Part shown: positions 22,834-56,414 of the stretch, in pieces
Position numbering within the stretch: position 1 is the first letter of the stretch
Layout: each line of letters begins with the position of its first letter
Program-made: the position numbers and the translations under genes
Assembly: GCA_002633005.1 (NCBI GenBank)
Contig: NMRA01000860.1
Location: forward strand, 52,287 to 111,031
DNA length: 58,745 nt
From: Phoronis australis
Taxonomy: Eukaryota; Phoronida; Phoronidae
Direction: 5' to 3'
The notes under the pieces: generated by a model
What the model was told of the DNA's origin: nothing
The model's input: the letters and a program-made list of their open reading frames with translations, nothing else
The model's database searches: none

Positions 22834-22920
22834 TGGCGTACATGAAGTAATATCCCACGAGACCTTATTCCGCGCGATACGGGGAATAAGGTCAAGTGGG
22901 ATATTACTTCATGTACGCCA
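22834..22920. repeat. Near-perfect 87-bp inverted repeat (hairpin)
   Basis: The outer arms 22834-22858 and 22896-22920 are exact 25-bp complements. Inner arms 22861-22873 and 22881-22893 pair further (GACCTTATTCC / GGAATAAGGTC). Similarity continues more weakly outside the arms (TACGTTTTGTGTAT-like on both sides), so the original inverted repeat was longer. It may be a fold-back element or the junction of an inverted duplication. Confidence 0.85.
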
Positions 22921-25900
22921 ATCGAGGTACGTTTCGTATTTATCCCATGCACTTCGAATTCCTGAGTTTATTTTATTTTTTCGGCAGATTTTTTAAATAC
23001 TCCACCCAGACTGTTCACATGGCGGTTCACATCCTAAATGTATGTTCTTGCGCGTTAGGTTGCAAGTTTTCTCTTGTATCTGAAACAGTTTTAAAAGTAA
23101 CGATTTATTTCTTGAAAAGAGGTAACAAAGATGAAAACAACGGCAACTGAGCAGTGAACTGGTAACATCTCCTGGAAATAGCTAAAAACAACAATATTTG
23201 ATATTTTAATTTCCTAGGAATCGGCGCCTGAGTTGCAGACGATATTGTATTCAGCTGAGACATAAGTGTCTTACAATTACCAGTTTTGTTCCGGATTTTA
23301 CGTTTAGGGCCTCGATGCATGTCGAGTGTTAGTTACACTGTTGCAACTGCATTATCTTAAGTTATTATTCGGAAAGTTTGATGATCCAACCGGCTGAAGA
23401 CGTCGAGTCGACATTGACCTACGTGTACCTTTTGAACTTTCCCTGTCAGAGTTCGCTGTTGAAGTAGTGCGGGAGGTGAATACGGAAAACTTTAATGCAT
23501 GGCCGTATTTCCCTCGACAGATTCAACGCGCGTGGGATAAAAAACAAACATTTACAGTTATTGAGTTTCGGAATTTTACATTAATAAAAGTTGATTGATT
23601 GAACCGTCGGTTTGCATGGGTATTATTGGAATAAGTAATACAAAACGAGAGCAAGGGTGTTGTTCTGTACACTGTTGTCGAAAATCTGAAGGTAGTCAAT
23701 AAGTTTCCTCTTACTTTAAAATTTCCCAATAGCTTGACAAACTTGTTTCCGTCAAAGAAGCGGTTATTCAAAAATAAATTTGGAACAGCTATGATACCTG
23801 GCTCACTAAACGCCAGTGGAGAAGCTGGGCTACATATGAACTTTCCTTCCTCAGGCAACTGAGGTTTTGCACAGTCTCAGTAGCTATTTTTCTCACCTGC
23901 GTTGAATTTACAAACCGCGTCTTTGTGGTTTTGTCTTTTGTAGTAATTTGTGTTGTTTAAAGTTGTCTGTTTTACTTAATTAAGGTTTCTTATCTGTATT
24001 TTTAGGTATCTTCTTGGAATGTGGCAGCACCGAAATAACTTGTCAAACGCTATTCAAGAACATTTCTACCGGAAGGTACACAAGAAACTAGATCGGCGGG
24101 CGTGTAATTTCAGGCACTGCATGGCATGATCAACTTGTTAAAATGACGACCAACAAAATATTAATTTTTTATATATTACAACGCACTCAGAGGGTGTAAA
24201 CGTCCGTCAAACGTGATCAACGAATCATGGGCTAAGTGCTCATTCTGTTGTTTTGAGAGATACTGGAACAAGACGTTTTTGAAAACTTTTGTCGTTTTTA
24301 ATAAAATCCGATTCCACGAGACATAAGCTTGACAGCAAAGTCCACGGGGTTAACGGTGTGTTGTAATGTCGGNAAACGCACTCCCATATCCACTAGGTTA
24401 TGCCTTGGTCCACAGCCAAACAAAAATTTCCAACTGGCAAACATCTCTTCGCAAGTAACAATAAAGTTTTACTTTGATGGGTCATTTCATTATTTTTAAA
24501 CTCGTATCATTTTACAACTGTTTCGTTTGACTTACATGATTCTGTTTATTAATGTGATCTTGTTGATTGCAGCGTTGTCTGTCCCAAAGGGAAATGCACA
24601 GTGGAGAGCGTTTGGGGTACAGTGAACTACACGGATGTAGGTATCAAATGTTGGCTGATGTAGATGTAGATATAGATAAAGATAAACAAAGAAGTTATAT
24701 TGACGAAAACAATTATAGAAGAATTTCTCTTTTGCCTGTCATGGGAAAAAACTCTTCACAAAGTTACCGAACAATCAGCTATCATGTTGGGCTGAAGAGA
24801 ACGGCGTATTTCATGAAGCTTACGCAAGTTTTAGAAAAGGTTATTGCACGCAGGAGCAAATTTTTACTTTGTATGGAATATGCCAAAAATATCAGCAAGG
24901 CGGATGGACGCTTCTATTGCGCCTTTGGGGAGTTTTCAATCATTTTGATAATTTTTTTCAAGTAGGCAACTAAACAGATTGCAGTAGGTCGAAGCCATGG
25001 AAATGCCTTAAAAAATTTTGTAGTCTACATATATGTGCAGTACGATAAGCTGCACACTTGTATAATATGTCCCAAAAGTTTCCGGTTACTTTAAGTGTAC
25101 TTTTGGCACCAGACAGGGTTGTATGATCAGCCTTTTTTTTATTCCATATGTATCCTAACGAGTTTCTAATGTGATAATAGTGATATATTTGTAACTGAGG
25201 GTGTCTCGGAAATTTCTACTCTGCTCTATGCAGATGTAATGTTCTTGTGTACTAGTTGAATCAACTGCTAAGTTACACAGGTTCTTAAATCGTGTTCATG
25301 ATTATTGCTAGTCCTTGGGTATGAACGTTAGTTTAAAATAATTGTTTTTAGAAACGGTGGCCCCCTGAGAACATACGACATATGGTAGTTCGGAAGTCGC
25401 TCAGTAGAAGTCGTTAGCTAGTATAAGTACCTTATCCTGTTTGTCACTCCGAAACTCTCTTGGACAAAGGCGACCAATACACCTTCAAAGCAAGGGCGTT
25501 AATGTCTTATCTCCATTTCTAAATTACATAACCGATGTCGAAACCCATCACACGGTCTATGTTTTGAATTATTTGAGAAAACTATTTATCCAGCAATTTG
25601 TTATGGAACTTAAATTTGGGGGCTTAAAAAGTATGACTGCATAGAACGTTTTCACGTGAAATTCTGTAAAATGGTACTTGGTGTGAGCACTTCTTGTTCT
25701 AGAGTAGCCGTATGAAGTGAATGCAGCCGTTATCCACTGGTTACAAAACGTTTTATCACATATATAAAATATTTGTTTAAGATACTGAAATTGCCGTCCA
25801 AGCTGTGTATGACATGATGTTTATTTTTGACAGTAACACCGCTTTTGTCCAAGTATGACTTCTATGAAGTGTGGATAAATCAAGGTATACCATGTAAAGT

Positions 25901-26430
25901 AACTTTTCAAAACGATTTTCCTAGAGAGTGATTGACTGTTGCCTACGCGGTTGGGAAGTTGACATTCATGGAAACAACAAATTGTTCAAGTTTAAAACTT
26001 TCAAACTTATGACGCTTCAGAGGAATACTTTCAGTTTAAACTACCTCTCCATTTTATACAAAAATTCAAGGTTTCGCTAACCACAAATTGGAAGTGGAAA
26101 CAGCATGGCACAACATATGGACTAATGTAACAGGATTTGCGTTTTGTGCAGTATAAACAACATTGAAGACGAACTGTACTTCTTGGTGGTCTGTAATGCT
26201 TACGCATAGCTCACTCAGCAATACATGAATGCAAATTTTGATAACCCCGACCCTGTCCTATACTGGAACAAGATTATGAAGAATCCTGGTGCAAACATTC
26301 TAAAGTTCTGATATTTAGCCACAGTTCGTAGAGAATAATTGTTTAACTCCACGTTTTGTATTAAATGCGCCTTTATATGTGTTTGTTATTGTACTTTAGA
26401 CCTCTGGCCTCGAATGCAACAAAGTATGTA
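22921..26430. other. Unassigned stretch
   Basis: No gene recognised. A minus-strand frame at 23523-23858 (111 codons) and a plus-strand frame at 24567-24965 (132 codons) have no motif I can name. A single N lies at 24373. Confidence 0.35.
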
Positions 26431-26541
26431 AATATAGATATACAGATATAGATATGCATATATAGATATAGATATTGGTATAGGTATATCTATGTATGTA
26501 TGTATGTATAAATGTATGTATGTATGAATGTATGTATGTAT
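26431..26541. repeat. (GATATA)n and (TATG)n microsatellite
   Basis: A run of AGATATA-type repeats passes into TATG/GTAT repeats. Confidence 0.85.
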
Positions 26542-26598
26542 ATAATTGCCCTGTATATGATCTTGCCAGACTTCAGTGTAGGTGCTCTTGACTTTTCT

Positions 26599-27413
26599 TT
26601 AGCCGTTATAGATGTTCGATCGGACGTAGATTAACGTGTAGGCTTGGCTTTTCTGAACCTCTTCAAAGGAGCAATTGCAGATTCCGTCTTCATCGTAGTG
26701 GGGCCAGTTTTGGATCTCTTTGTTCCTGCAATAGGTTGTAAAATGGCCAGAGTGTTAGGAGACTCTGCCACAAGTGATAAGACTCACCAGAGCTTGTGCG
26801 GCACTGTGGTTGAATATTCGTCTTCTTATCAAAGTCAAGATGCGATTGTGTCTTTTCATTGTGCTCCATGGTCTGATGGATTCTCTGCACATCGACGATG
26901 AAGACATCTGGAGGTGACGATATCTTGGGCGGGATTGCATGTGGCTGCTGGATTGCTTGACCTTTCAGACGGCATTTATAGCATGAAGGGGTGTTATCAG
27001 CCAATATTTTACTTTTGACGAATTCGTTCATGATGTCAGAGATGTTAAGTAGTTGATTTTGTCCAGTAGGAAGACGTAGGTGATCCGCCAAAGACCATGT
27101 GATTGTGAGGATAGGCTCTTCAATGTACTGAGAGTTGCCACAAGTGCAACATGATACTTCTGTAAGCAACAGTCCTTTAAACTGGCCAGTGATGTAAGAG
27201 TTTTTCATTTCCATTCTGTTCGGTAGATCGAACAAGAATTCATGGCAGTCCTGAGTTGCCATCCATTGCCATAGGCTGGCAAAAGTTATGGAATTAACTG
27301 CACAGATCAGCTTTTCAGGGCTCTTTTTCGATGTAGAAGGTATGTACTTGCAATCTGAGATCAATCCTTCATAATTGCATTTTTCCTGTCGTATTCGTTG
27401 GACATGTGTTCTA
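26599..27413 (-). pseudogene. Ubiquitin-specific protease (USP) catalytic-domain remnant
   Basis: On the minus strand, a 626-bp exon-like block (27413 to 26788) starts after a possible acceptor (GTGCCATCAG) and ends at a consensus donor (CTCTG|GTGAGT). It encodes USP hallmarks in order: the Gln/Asp box QDCHEFL, FKGLLLTEVSCCTCG with the first C-x2-C pair, EEPILTI, then CYKC as the second pair, and PPDVFIVDVQRI. The same region goes on, in a shifted frame, with the His box HSGHFTTYCRN, WPHYDEDG and the terminal FEEVQKSQAYTLIYVR, ending at TAA 26599-26601. The catalytic Cys box should lie upstream and was not found. The frame breaks near 26740-26780 (a stop precedes the His box; the room for an intron is under 70 bases), so this is most likely a pseudogene. 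A sequencing error or unusual splicing cannot be excluded. Confidence 0.68.
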
Positions 27414-27576
27414 CTGATGGCACAATCAGTTCAATTATGATGATTGTTCGTGAGAATATGGTGACATCAGGCCATTTGGCTGCAGCGGCAATATGAGGAG
27501 GGAATACAACCTACATGCATTGTCTTCATTTGGGTTTGCCAATAGTTTAGCATAACGTCATTGTAAAATTTGATGT

Positions 27577-27718
27577 CACCTCCCTCCCCCTCTCCCTCTC
27601 TCTCAATCTCCCTGTCTCTAACTCTCTCCCTCCGTCTGTCCCTTCCTCCATTCCTCCTTCCCATCGTCCCTCCCGCTCCCTTTGTGTGTGTGTGTGTGTC
27701 TCTCTCTCTCTCTCTCGT
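27577..27718. repeat. Polypyrimidine tract with (TG)n and (TC)n
   Basis: About 140 bases of CT-rich sequence ending in a GTGTGTGT run and a TCTCTC run. The open frames across it are composition artefacts. Confidence 0.85.
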
Positions 27719-28695
27719 CTTACGTAGGCCTACCCCACTGGTAGTTGCTATGTCCCGTTGTTCATATTGTTCAAGTTTATTGTATGTCACTAAGTGGTCC
27801 CCTGTGCCATTTTATTTTAGATCTACATGTATTCAGAAGTCTGTAGCACACCCTTGAGAAAGAGCGCAGCGCTCGATACGTGGGGACATCATTTTTAATA
27901 TATTTTAGTACCGACNTGTAGGACTCGTCCATTTGCGCCGCTGCCTGGCATGATGGTCGTATACAGCCTTGGAGCCCTGATCCTTTGAAGAGAACAGTCA
28001 ATTGGTTAACAGGGGGGACGATGCACACTGTACCCGGTACTACAAGATATGGGAAATCATCGAAAACGTATGTTTTAAAGAAAAAAATCTCTATTTAGTA
28101 GCAATGAACACTATGTTAAAACTTAACTGTAAAACTTTACTTCACTGATGCTCGAATTCTCCAATCTTTCAAAGACAGGACTGATCTTGAAATACACCAA
28201 AACACGATTGTAATCAAGAACCTTTAATTGTAAAACACGGATCCAAAATAGGCGAAGGCGGGTCCTCGAAATAAAATAGACGAGCGATGATAAAGACAGA
28301 TCATTAAGTTTTCTACAAACTCACCCCAGTTAAGATTTTTCCTCGTGGTATTTTAAAATATTTACACTACCAGTCCAATTGCATTTCCTTGTAGTGTACT
28401 TTATCCCACCATTATGTGTGCTATGAAAACGCTTACTGGTGTAACTAATGTTGTTACCGAACATAATAGTGTTTGAATGAAGCTTGACGTAATAACTAAG
28501 ATCTCGCATAATTTACGCATTCGGATTGCCTAAAGATTTAGTGCCGTGAATACGTCGCAGCTCGTTTGTCTGCCAAGAACCTATTTTAATTTGCGTCCCT
28601 TAAATATTATCAAAGACACACCGTCACACTTGCAAAGGATTTCGCCATATTTGTTTTGCGCGAGCTTCAATATATGGGGTTTTTGAGCCAGCATT
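27719..28695. other. Unassigned stretch
   Basis: No gene recognised. A minus-strand frame at 27777-28028 contains the N at 27916. Confidence 0.35.
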
Positions 28696-28699
28696 TTAA

Positions 28700-30147
28700 A
28701 GGCGAAGGCAACCTTTTCTCATGTCATTTTTAGCAAAAATAAGGTTCGTTGGTTATCCCAAACATATTTTACACTTAACCGTAATTTTTCGTAATTTAAT
28801 TAATTAATTGTCCTCTACTCCGGAAGTGACGTTTTGGGAGGCAAGAATTTCGCGGCAATTTGTCTTTGCGTTGAGTTTAGTGTGAGGATCTGTACTACTT
28901 TTGTTTTCGTGCTGTTTTTCGAAAATCGTCGTCACCACTGTTAGAGAACCCAATTACGTTGGATTTAGGGATTCTTTAGCTTGTATTAATCTGAAAATGA
29001 CTGGAGTCGGCGACCCATATCACAGTGACAGTACTGACGTGAGTAACGGAGACATTGTTCATAAAGCAGTGGTGACGAGGAATTTTTTCTCGGACAGTCA
29101 ATTGTTGGGTATACTTTGTATGTTTAAGCCCGAGTATAATGAGGCATGGTATGCACAGGCACAACTGTCCCACTTGCCCCAGTGTCCTGCGACACACTCC
29201 CACTGGATGGTGGCCTGAGCACCCAAACTGCTTACATCCCGCACTGTGACTCCCTCGCCACACACCTGCCACTTTTTAAGTAGCTCCAATACTTTAGACA
29301 AGTCCACAATAAACTTATCAAAGTTTGGCTCACCGATCTGTTCGTTGGACGACGTACTGTCCGCTTCACTGGATTTCGAACTGGGCCTGTATTCACTCCC
29401 ACAACTCAACATCGCTGCAGGGCTGCTTACAGGCTCTGTGTTAGAAACAACAGCACAGGGCGAATCACTGCTACAGTAGTTCCCAGAATTGCAGGCTCTG
29501 TACCTTCGGAGGCACGCGTGACAGTAGATGAAGTGCCTCCAGTCACTGTAGTGGGCATAGCTCGCGACGCTTCTCGCTTCAAAAACGCACTTCTCGGGGG
29601 TGGCGGCGGAGAACTGCCGGGAACCAGCAGCTACGGTATCGCACCCTTCTTCAGGCGTTGTTTCGCAGGGACCTTCATCAATTCAGCGTACATATCCATC
29701 TAGTCGTAATCTGACGGCAGAAAATGCTTGCCACACACTCGGTAACCCTCGGTAACTTTGAACGTTGCGCTGACGGGTAACGCTGCGCTCGAGCCAAGTA
29801 CGGCGAAGTGTGTCATCCTTTGGAAATCGATGCAAAACCTGGTATTCCCACGAGACGATGATGAGTACATCCCGGTACGCAGCAACAGTGTGGCATGTTG
29901 TCTGATTCGTAAACAAAAGCAAACGACGACCGAACTGATCACAACCGAGGTACGACAATGCTCTCACAGTCAGACTATATGAAAAGAAATTAGCGCGAAA
30001 TTCTTGCCTCCCAAAACGCCACATCCGGAGTAGAGTACGAGTAATTAATTAAATTACGAAAAGCTGTAATTAAGTGAAAAATATGTCTGGGATAACCAAC
30101 GAACCTTATTTTTGCTAAAAATGACATGAAAAAGTTTGCCTTCGCCT
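28700..30147 (-). mobile_element. Kolobok-like DNA transposon, internally deleted
   Basis: 1,448 bp flanked by TTAA (28696-28699 and 30148-30151). The ends are AGGCGAAGGC and its complement, within inverted repeats of roughly 170 bp (28700-28860 against 29990-30147, with small indels). TTAA duplications, long TIRs and a THAP-bearing product fit the Kolobok superfamily; piggyBac also uses TTAA but has no THAP domain. Decayed transposase sequence is read on the minus strand (29098-29942). The DDE core is not recognisable in the space available, so this is a non-autonomous derivative. Confidence 0.78.
29098..29942 (-). pseudogene. Decayed THAP-type transposase (N-terminal half)
   Basis: Minus strand, read from right to left. 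A THAP domain is split over two frames: HRFPKDDTLRRTWLERSVTR, then GYRVCGKHFLPSDYD. A stop is followed by MYAELMKVPAKQRLKKGAIP, the usual basic segment after a THAP domain. Further on, in another frame, come FIVDLSKVLELLKKWQVCG, then VRDVSSLGAQATIQWECVAG and GHWGKWDS, which resembles the 'C..CG ... W' region that precedes the catalytic core in THAP-containing Kolobok-type transposases. It stops at 29098. At least one frameshift and several stops are present, so it is not functional. Confidence 0.62.
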
Positions 30148-30151
30148 TTAA

Positions 30152-33088
30152 GCTGATTTCTTGTCTCAGTGATCATCAAACTGACACTTGAAATTGGAAA
30201 TAAATGGAACACTACGTATATGCAATGGCCATGTTGAACTGACATGTGCTGTCTTTCCAAGTCATTATCTCTCCCGGACACACCTCCATTTGCCGCCATT
30301 TTTGGTTTCATCCGAAATGTAATTGTACATCCAACTCCTTTTATACTCATGCTATAGGGAGATAGGTGCCAGTGGAGAACTGCGGGTTGTCTTATTACGA
30401 CAACCACTCTATACAAATCGATTGCCGGCCTATTTAATTTCAAGAAAAAAAACCAGTTCACTCGCGGTGAACGACGCATGGAATACCTGTTATTGGGTTG
30501 CACATCTCTCAAGGAAGCCGATTTTGGAAACGCAACATTTCAAGACATGACACTCTTGGATGTACATGTAGGTGCATTGCCAAACAAATGTATGGGTTCA
30601 ATTATCTATGCAAATATTTTTTGTCACTTGTTCGAGGTTGGTTCTGCGCAGTCTAAGGGTCATACCGTAAGATCAAACGGTGAGTGTCAAATATAATAGG
30701 AGCCACGTCGCAAAATAACTGTTATGGATATGGCCAGACTGCGTTTGTCGCAGCAAACCGTTCTGTGTCGCGTGTTAAACGTCACAGCACTTACTTAGAT
30801 TATTCCAATTTCAGGTCTAAAACGAATACATGTAGGTTTCTCGAAATGATCTGAAAATGTATGTTTCCACTACCAAGAGACACTCAGTTGCAAGGGGTAT
30901 TTCTAAAACTACCAGTCAATAAAGTTCTTTAATCAAGGTGCTTGGGAACCTACTTCAATAAAAGTTGTAGTTAACGGCCATTTAATCAGAGCCATATCTT
31001 AAAATTGAATCGATATTTCACTAAAATTAAATGTTGTTAAGTTAAATCTGTTTCAAATATTGGAAGGAAAGCATGTCTAAATAGTAGCCATAAGTGCTAA
31101 AGAGACTGAATACCAAGAAGAAAGCACCAGTTTTTTAATGGGGAAACACCAAGAAGTATGCTTATCAGTGTTAATGTCAAAATAATGATACATGAAACAC
31201 ATTTACATGTATTGTGTTCATATAGCAGGTATATAAGGTATATATCGAGGATTGAATGGAAAATTTGATGCATCCGAATGTCTTCCGTCCAATTTCATTC
31301 GTTATCTTTTTCTTTAGCGGCAGCTTCTACAAAGAACGTCCTACATATTTCTTTACCAGTGATCGCTTATCAGGTAATTCACAAGTTTTCATTTTGAACA
31401 ACTAAAATGCAGTAATAATATGCGATACTGTGCGAAGTTGTAAATTACTTCGGCAATTATAGATTGATACGTTCAGATAAATATTGATTTCGTCATGATT
31501 TGTCTTTCAAATCTGATTTCGTTGTAAATGGCTTTTATCTTGAGTATCAATAGAAAATGAATAAAAATAATTGTCGTCAAGCCGTCCAAGTGCATGAGTT
31601 TGTATGCGAAATAAAACCTTTTTTGTGGGATTTCCACTTATAATGAAAGTCCGTATATAGGCGTTGCGCCTTCACTCCACAATTTTGCGGCGCATGCGGG
31701 TCTCCCTGTGCATGCATGCGTTTAGAACTACAATACATGTGCGTATGTATGGTATATATTTATTTATTTTAGTGACAAGTGTACATGTAATAAATCCAAA
31801 CATAATTGATATAACATTCGTAAGAAAGATAAGTACCCATCTTTTTAGTCACTTTAACTACACAACTCAGATGTACCAGAAATGCAAAGATTTCTAAGTT
31901 CAAAAGCAGACTTGATATATTTGGAGAATTGCCTAGGGGAATTGTGAAACAGAAGCAGAAGTTTTAATGTATTTAGCCTTCTGAATTCTTCAAAGTTCGG
32001 GACTTGAAGTGAAGCATAGTAGTTAAACCTCAGTGAGTTAGAAAGATAACAAAATGTAGCTCATCCTCAACAGAATCTGTGTCACAACACAGCGTCTTTC
32101 GCTTACATGAGTATTTACGAAACGACCAGTTTCCAAGTGCAGTGGGAGATTTGCTGTTCTAAACTGGGCCAAAAGAGGTCGCTCGGGACGATATAAATTA
32201 AGCTTCTCACACGATCCGTTAAAATTCGTGCTGAAATAAGCTTTAGGTTCTTAACTTGGGTTTTAAATGCAACAGAAGCAGTCCAAACATGTTTCGAGTA
32301 TTCAAATAGTTTGTTTCAAACATTTACTATGTAACAAGTAATCAAATTTTGAACACAAAGCTGCATCCCTATTATGCTAAACAATTTTTGATGCTATCCA
32401 TCCAACTGTTTTTAACAAAGCAATACCATAGAAATATCTTTTTCAATAACCTATCATCACCTGTAGCTTCTGATTTGTTCCGAAAACGCAATATATTAAA
32501 TTTTGCGAAATAATGTGTTTTTAGAGAGCACTTCTTAAGTGTCCCACATATGGGGCACGCGCCTAAACAATTAGGCGCAGGTCTGCAGTATATGAATCTT
32601 TTAAATCCTTTACAATAGGTGCAAAGTCTTACTTTGACAGACAACTCTTTGCAGCATTTCATATTACAACGAGCTCTATACTTTGCGTGAATTCAAGGTT
32701 TTACCACAATACGCATACGAGCACAAGTCCATTAGTGACCATTTAGGCAAACGCTTTTACATATGACTGTCAAGACAGATTCCACTTTTGAAAGACCATT
32801 ACGCGAAAACGACTTAGCCGCGAAGATTCATATGTACATGCATGAGCATACAATTTAGACCAAGCCATAAGTGACGACTCTGCACATTGATTAGTTTCAT
32901 GAGGGCGACTTACTCGGGATATTGACTATTGCACATATGTACATGTAGGCCTACATGTACAGGTGTACTGTCTAAGCGAACGAACCTCGATTTTCTAATG
33001 ACCTGCCATGCTATTTGATCTTCTGCTACCTTCATTGCTACTTCACTATAAGAATACAACGGGACTGTACAGTTAAAACTTGTTGCAG
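30152..33088. other. Unassigned stretch upstream of the first Ig exon
   Basis: No firm gene. A 96-codon minus-strand cysteine-rich frame at 32372-32662 overlaps a small palindrome (GCGCCTAA...TTAGGCGC) and is probably chance. A possible small exon is listed at 31318-31373. The signal-peptide exon of the receptor gene was not found. Confidence 0.35.
31318..31373 (+). CDS. Possible small upstream exon of the Tie-like gene
   Basis: A 56-bp segment lies between a good acceptor (TATCTTTTTCTTTAG) and a moderate donor (CAG|GTAATT). If entered after two codon bases it reads GSFYKERPTYFFTSDRLS and leaves one base, which is the phase the Ig exon at 33089 needs. No domain similarity supports it. Confidence 0.22.
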
Positions 33089-56167
<23,079 letters not shown>

Positions 56168-56274
56168 GTAAGTGTGCACGCGAGACAAGATTATAACTGT
56201 AGTTGGTGGAAAATGTTATGGTATATTCAAGTATTTGGGCTTGTGGTTTAACATGACAGCGTTTTCCCGTTCAG

Positions 56275-56414
56275 TGATTTTACCAGATGTAGAGGGTTGT
56301 GAGCTTAAGATAACATCTAGCTTGAAGTTCTTTGTTAACTGCCAAGCACAGTCTTTTATCTGTTATGACAACAGGCAGGCCAATGGGGCTATTCGGAAAA
56401 TTTACATTAAATAG
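56275..56414 (+). CDS. Candidate next exon (partial Ig3-like) ending in a stop
   Basis: After a 107-bp possible intron with acceptor GTTTTCCCGTTCAG, the phase-1 frame reads (V)ILPDVEGCELKITSSLKFF, then VNCQAQSFICYDNRQANGA, and stops at TAG 56412-56414. 'LPD...KF...C.A' is reminiscent of the start of the third Ig domain of Tie2. No convincing donor precedes the stop, so it could be an alternative last exon giving a truncated secreted ectodomain, a decayed exon, or intron read by chance. Confidence 0.3.

Noticed and set aside
24572-24640. Possible exon after GATTGCAG reading VVCPKGKCTVESVWGTVNYT to a GTATCA donor
   Set aside because: Sequence looks protein-like, but the phase does not fit the next candidate exon, the donor is weak and no domain similarity supports it.
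27467-27857. Open frames on both strands at the CT-rich tract
   Set aside because: Composition artefacts of a polypyrimidine microsatellite (RERERDTHTHT or SLSLSLS products).
29246-29982. Plus-strand frames inside the Kolobok-like element
   Set aside because: They are antisense shadows of the decayed minus-strand THAP transposase.
32372-32662. Minus-strand cysteine-rich 96-codon frame with CPICG
   Set aside because: Spacing fits no zinc-finger family I know, it overlaps a palindrome, and there is no splice or transcript support.
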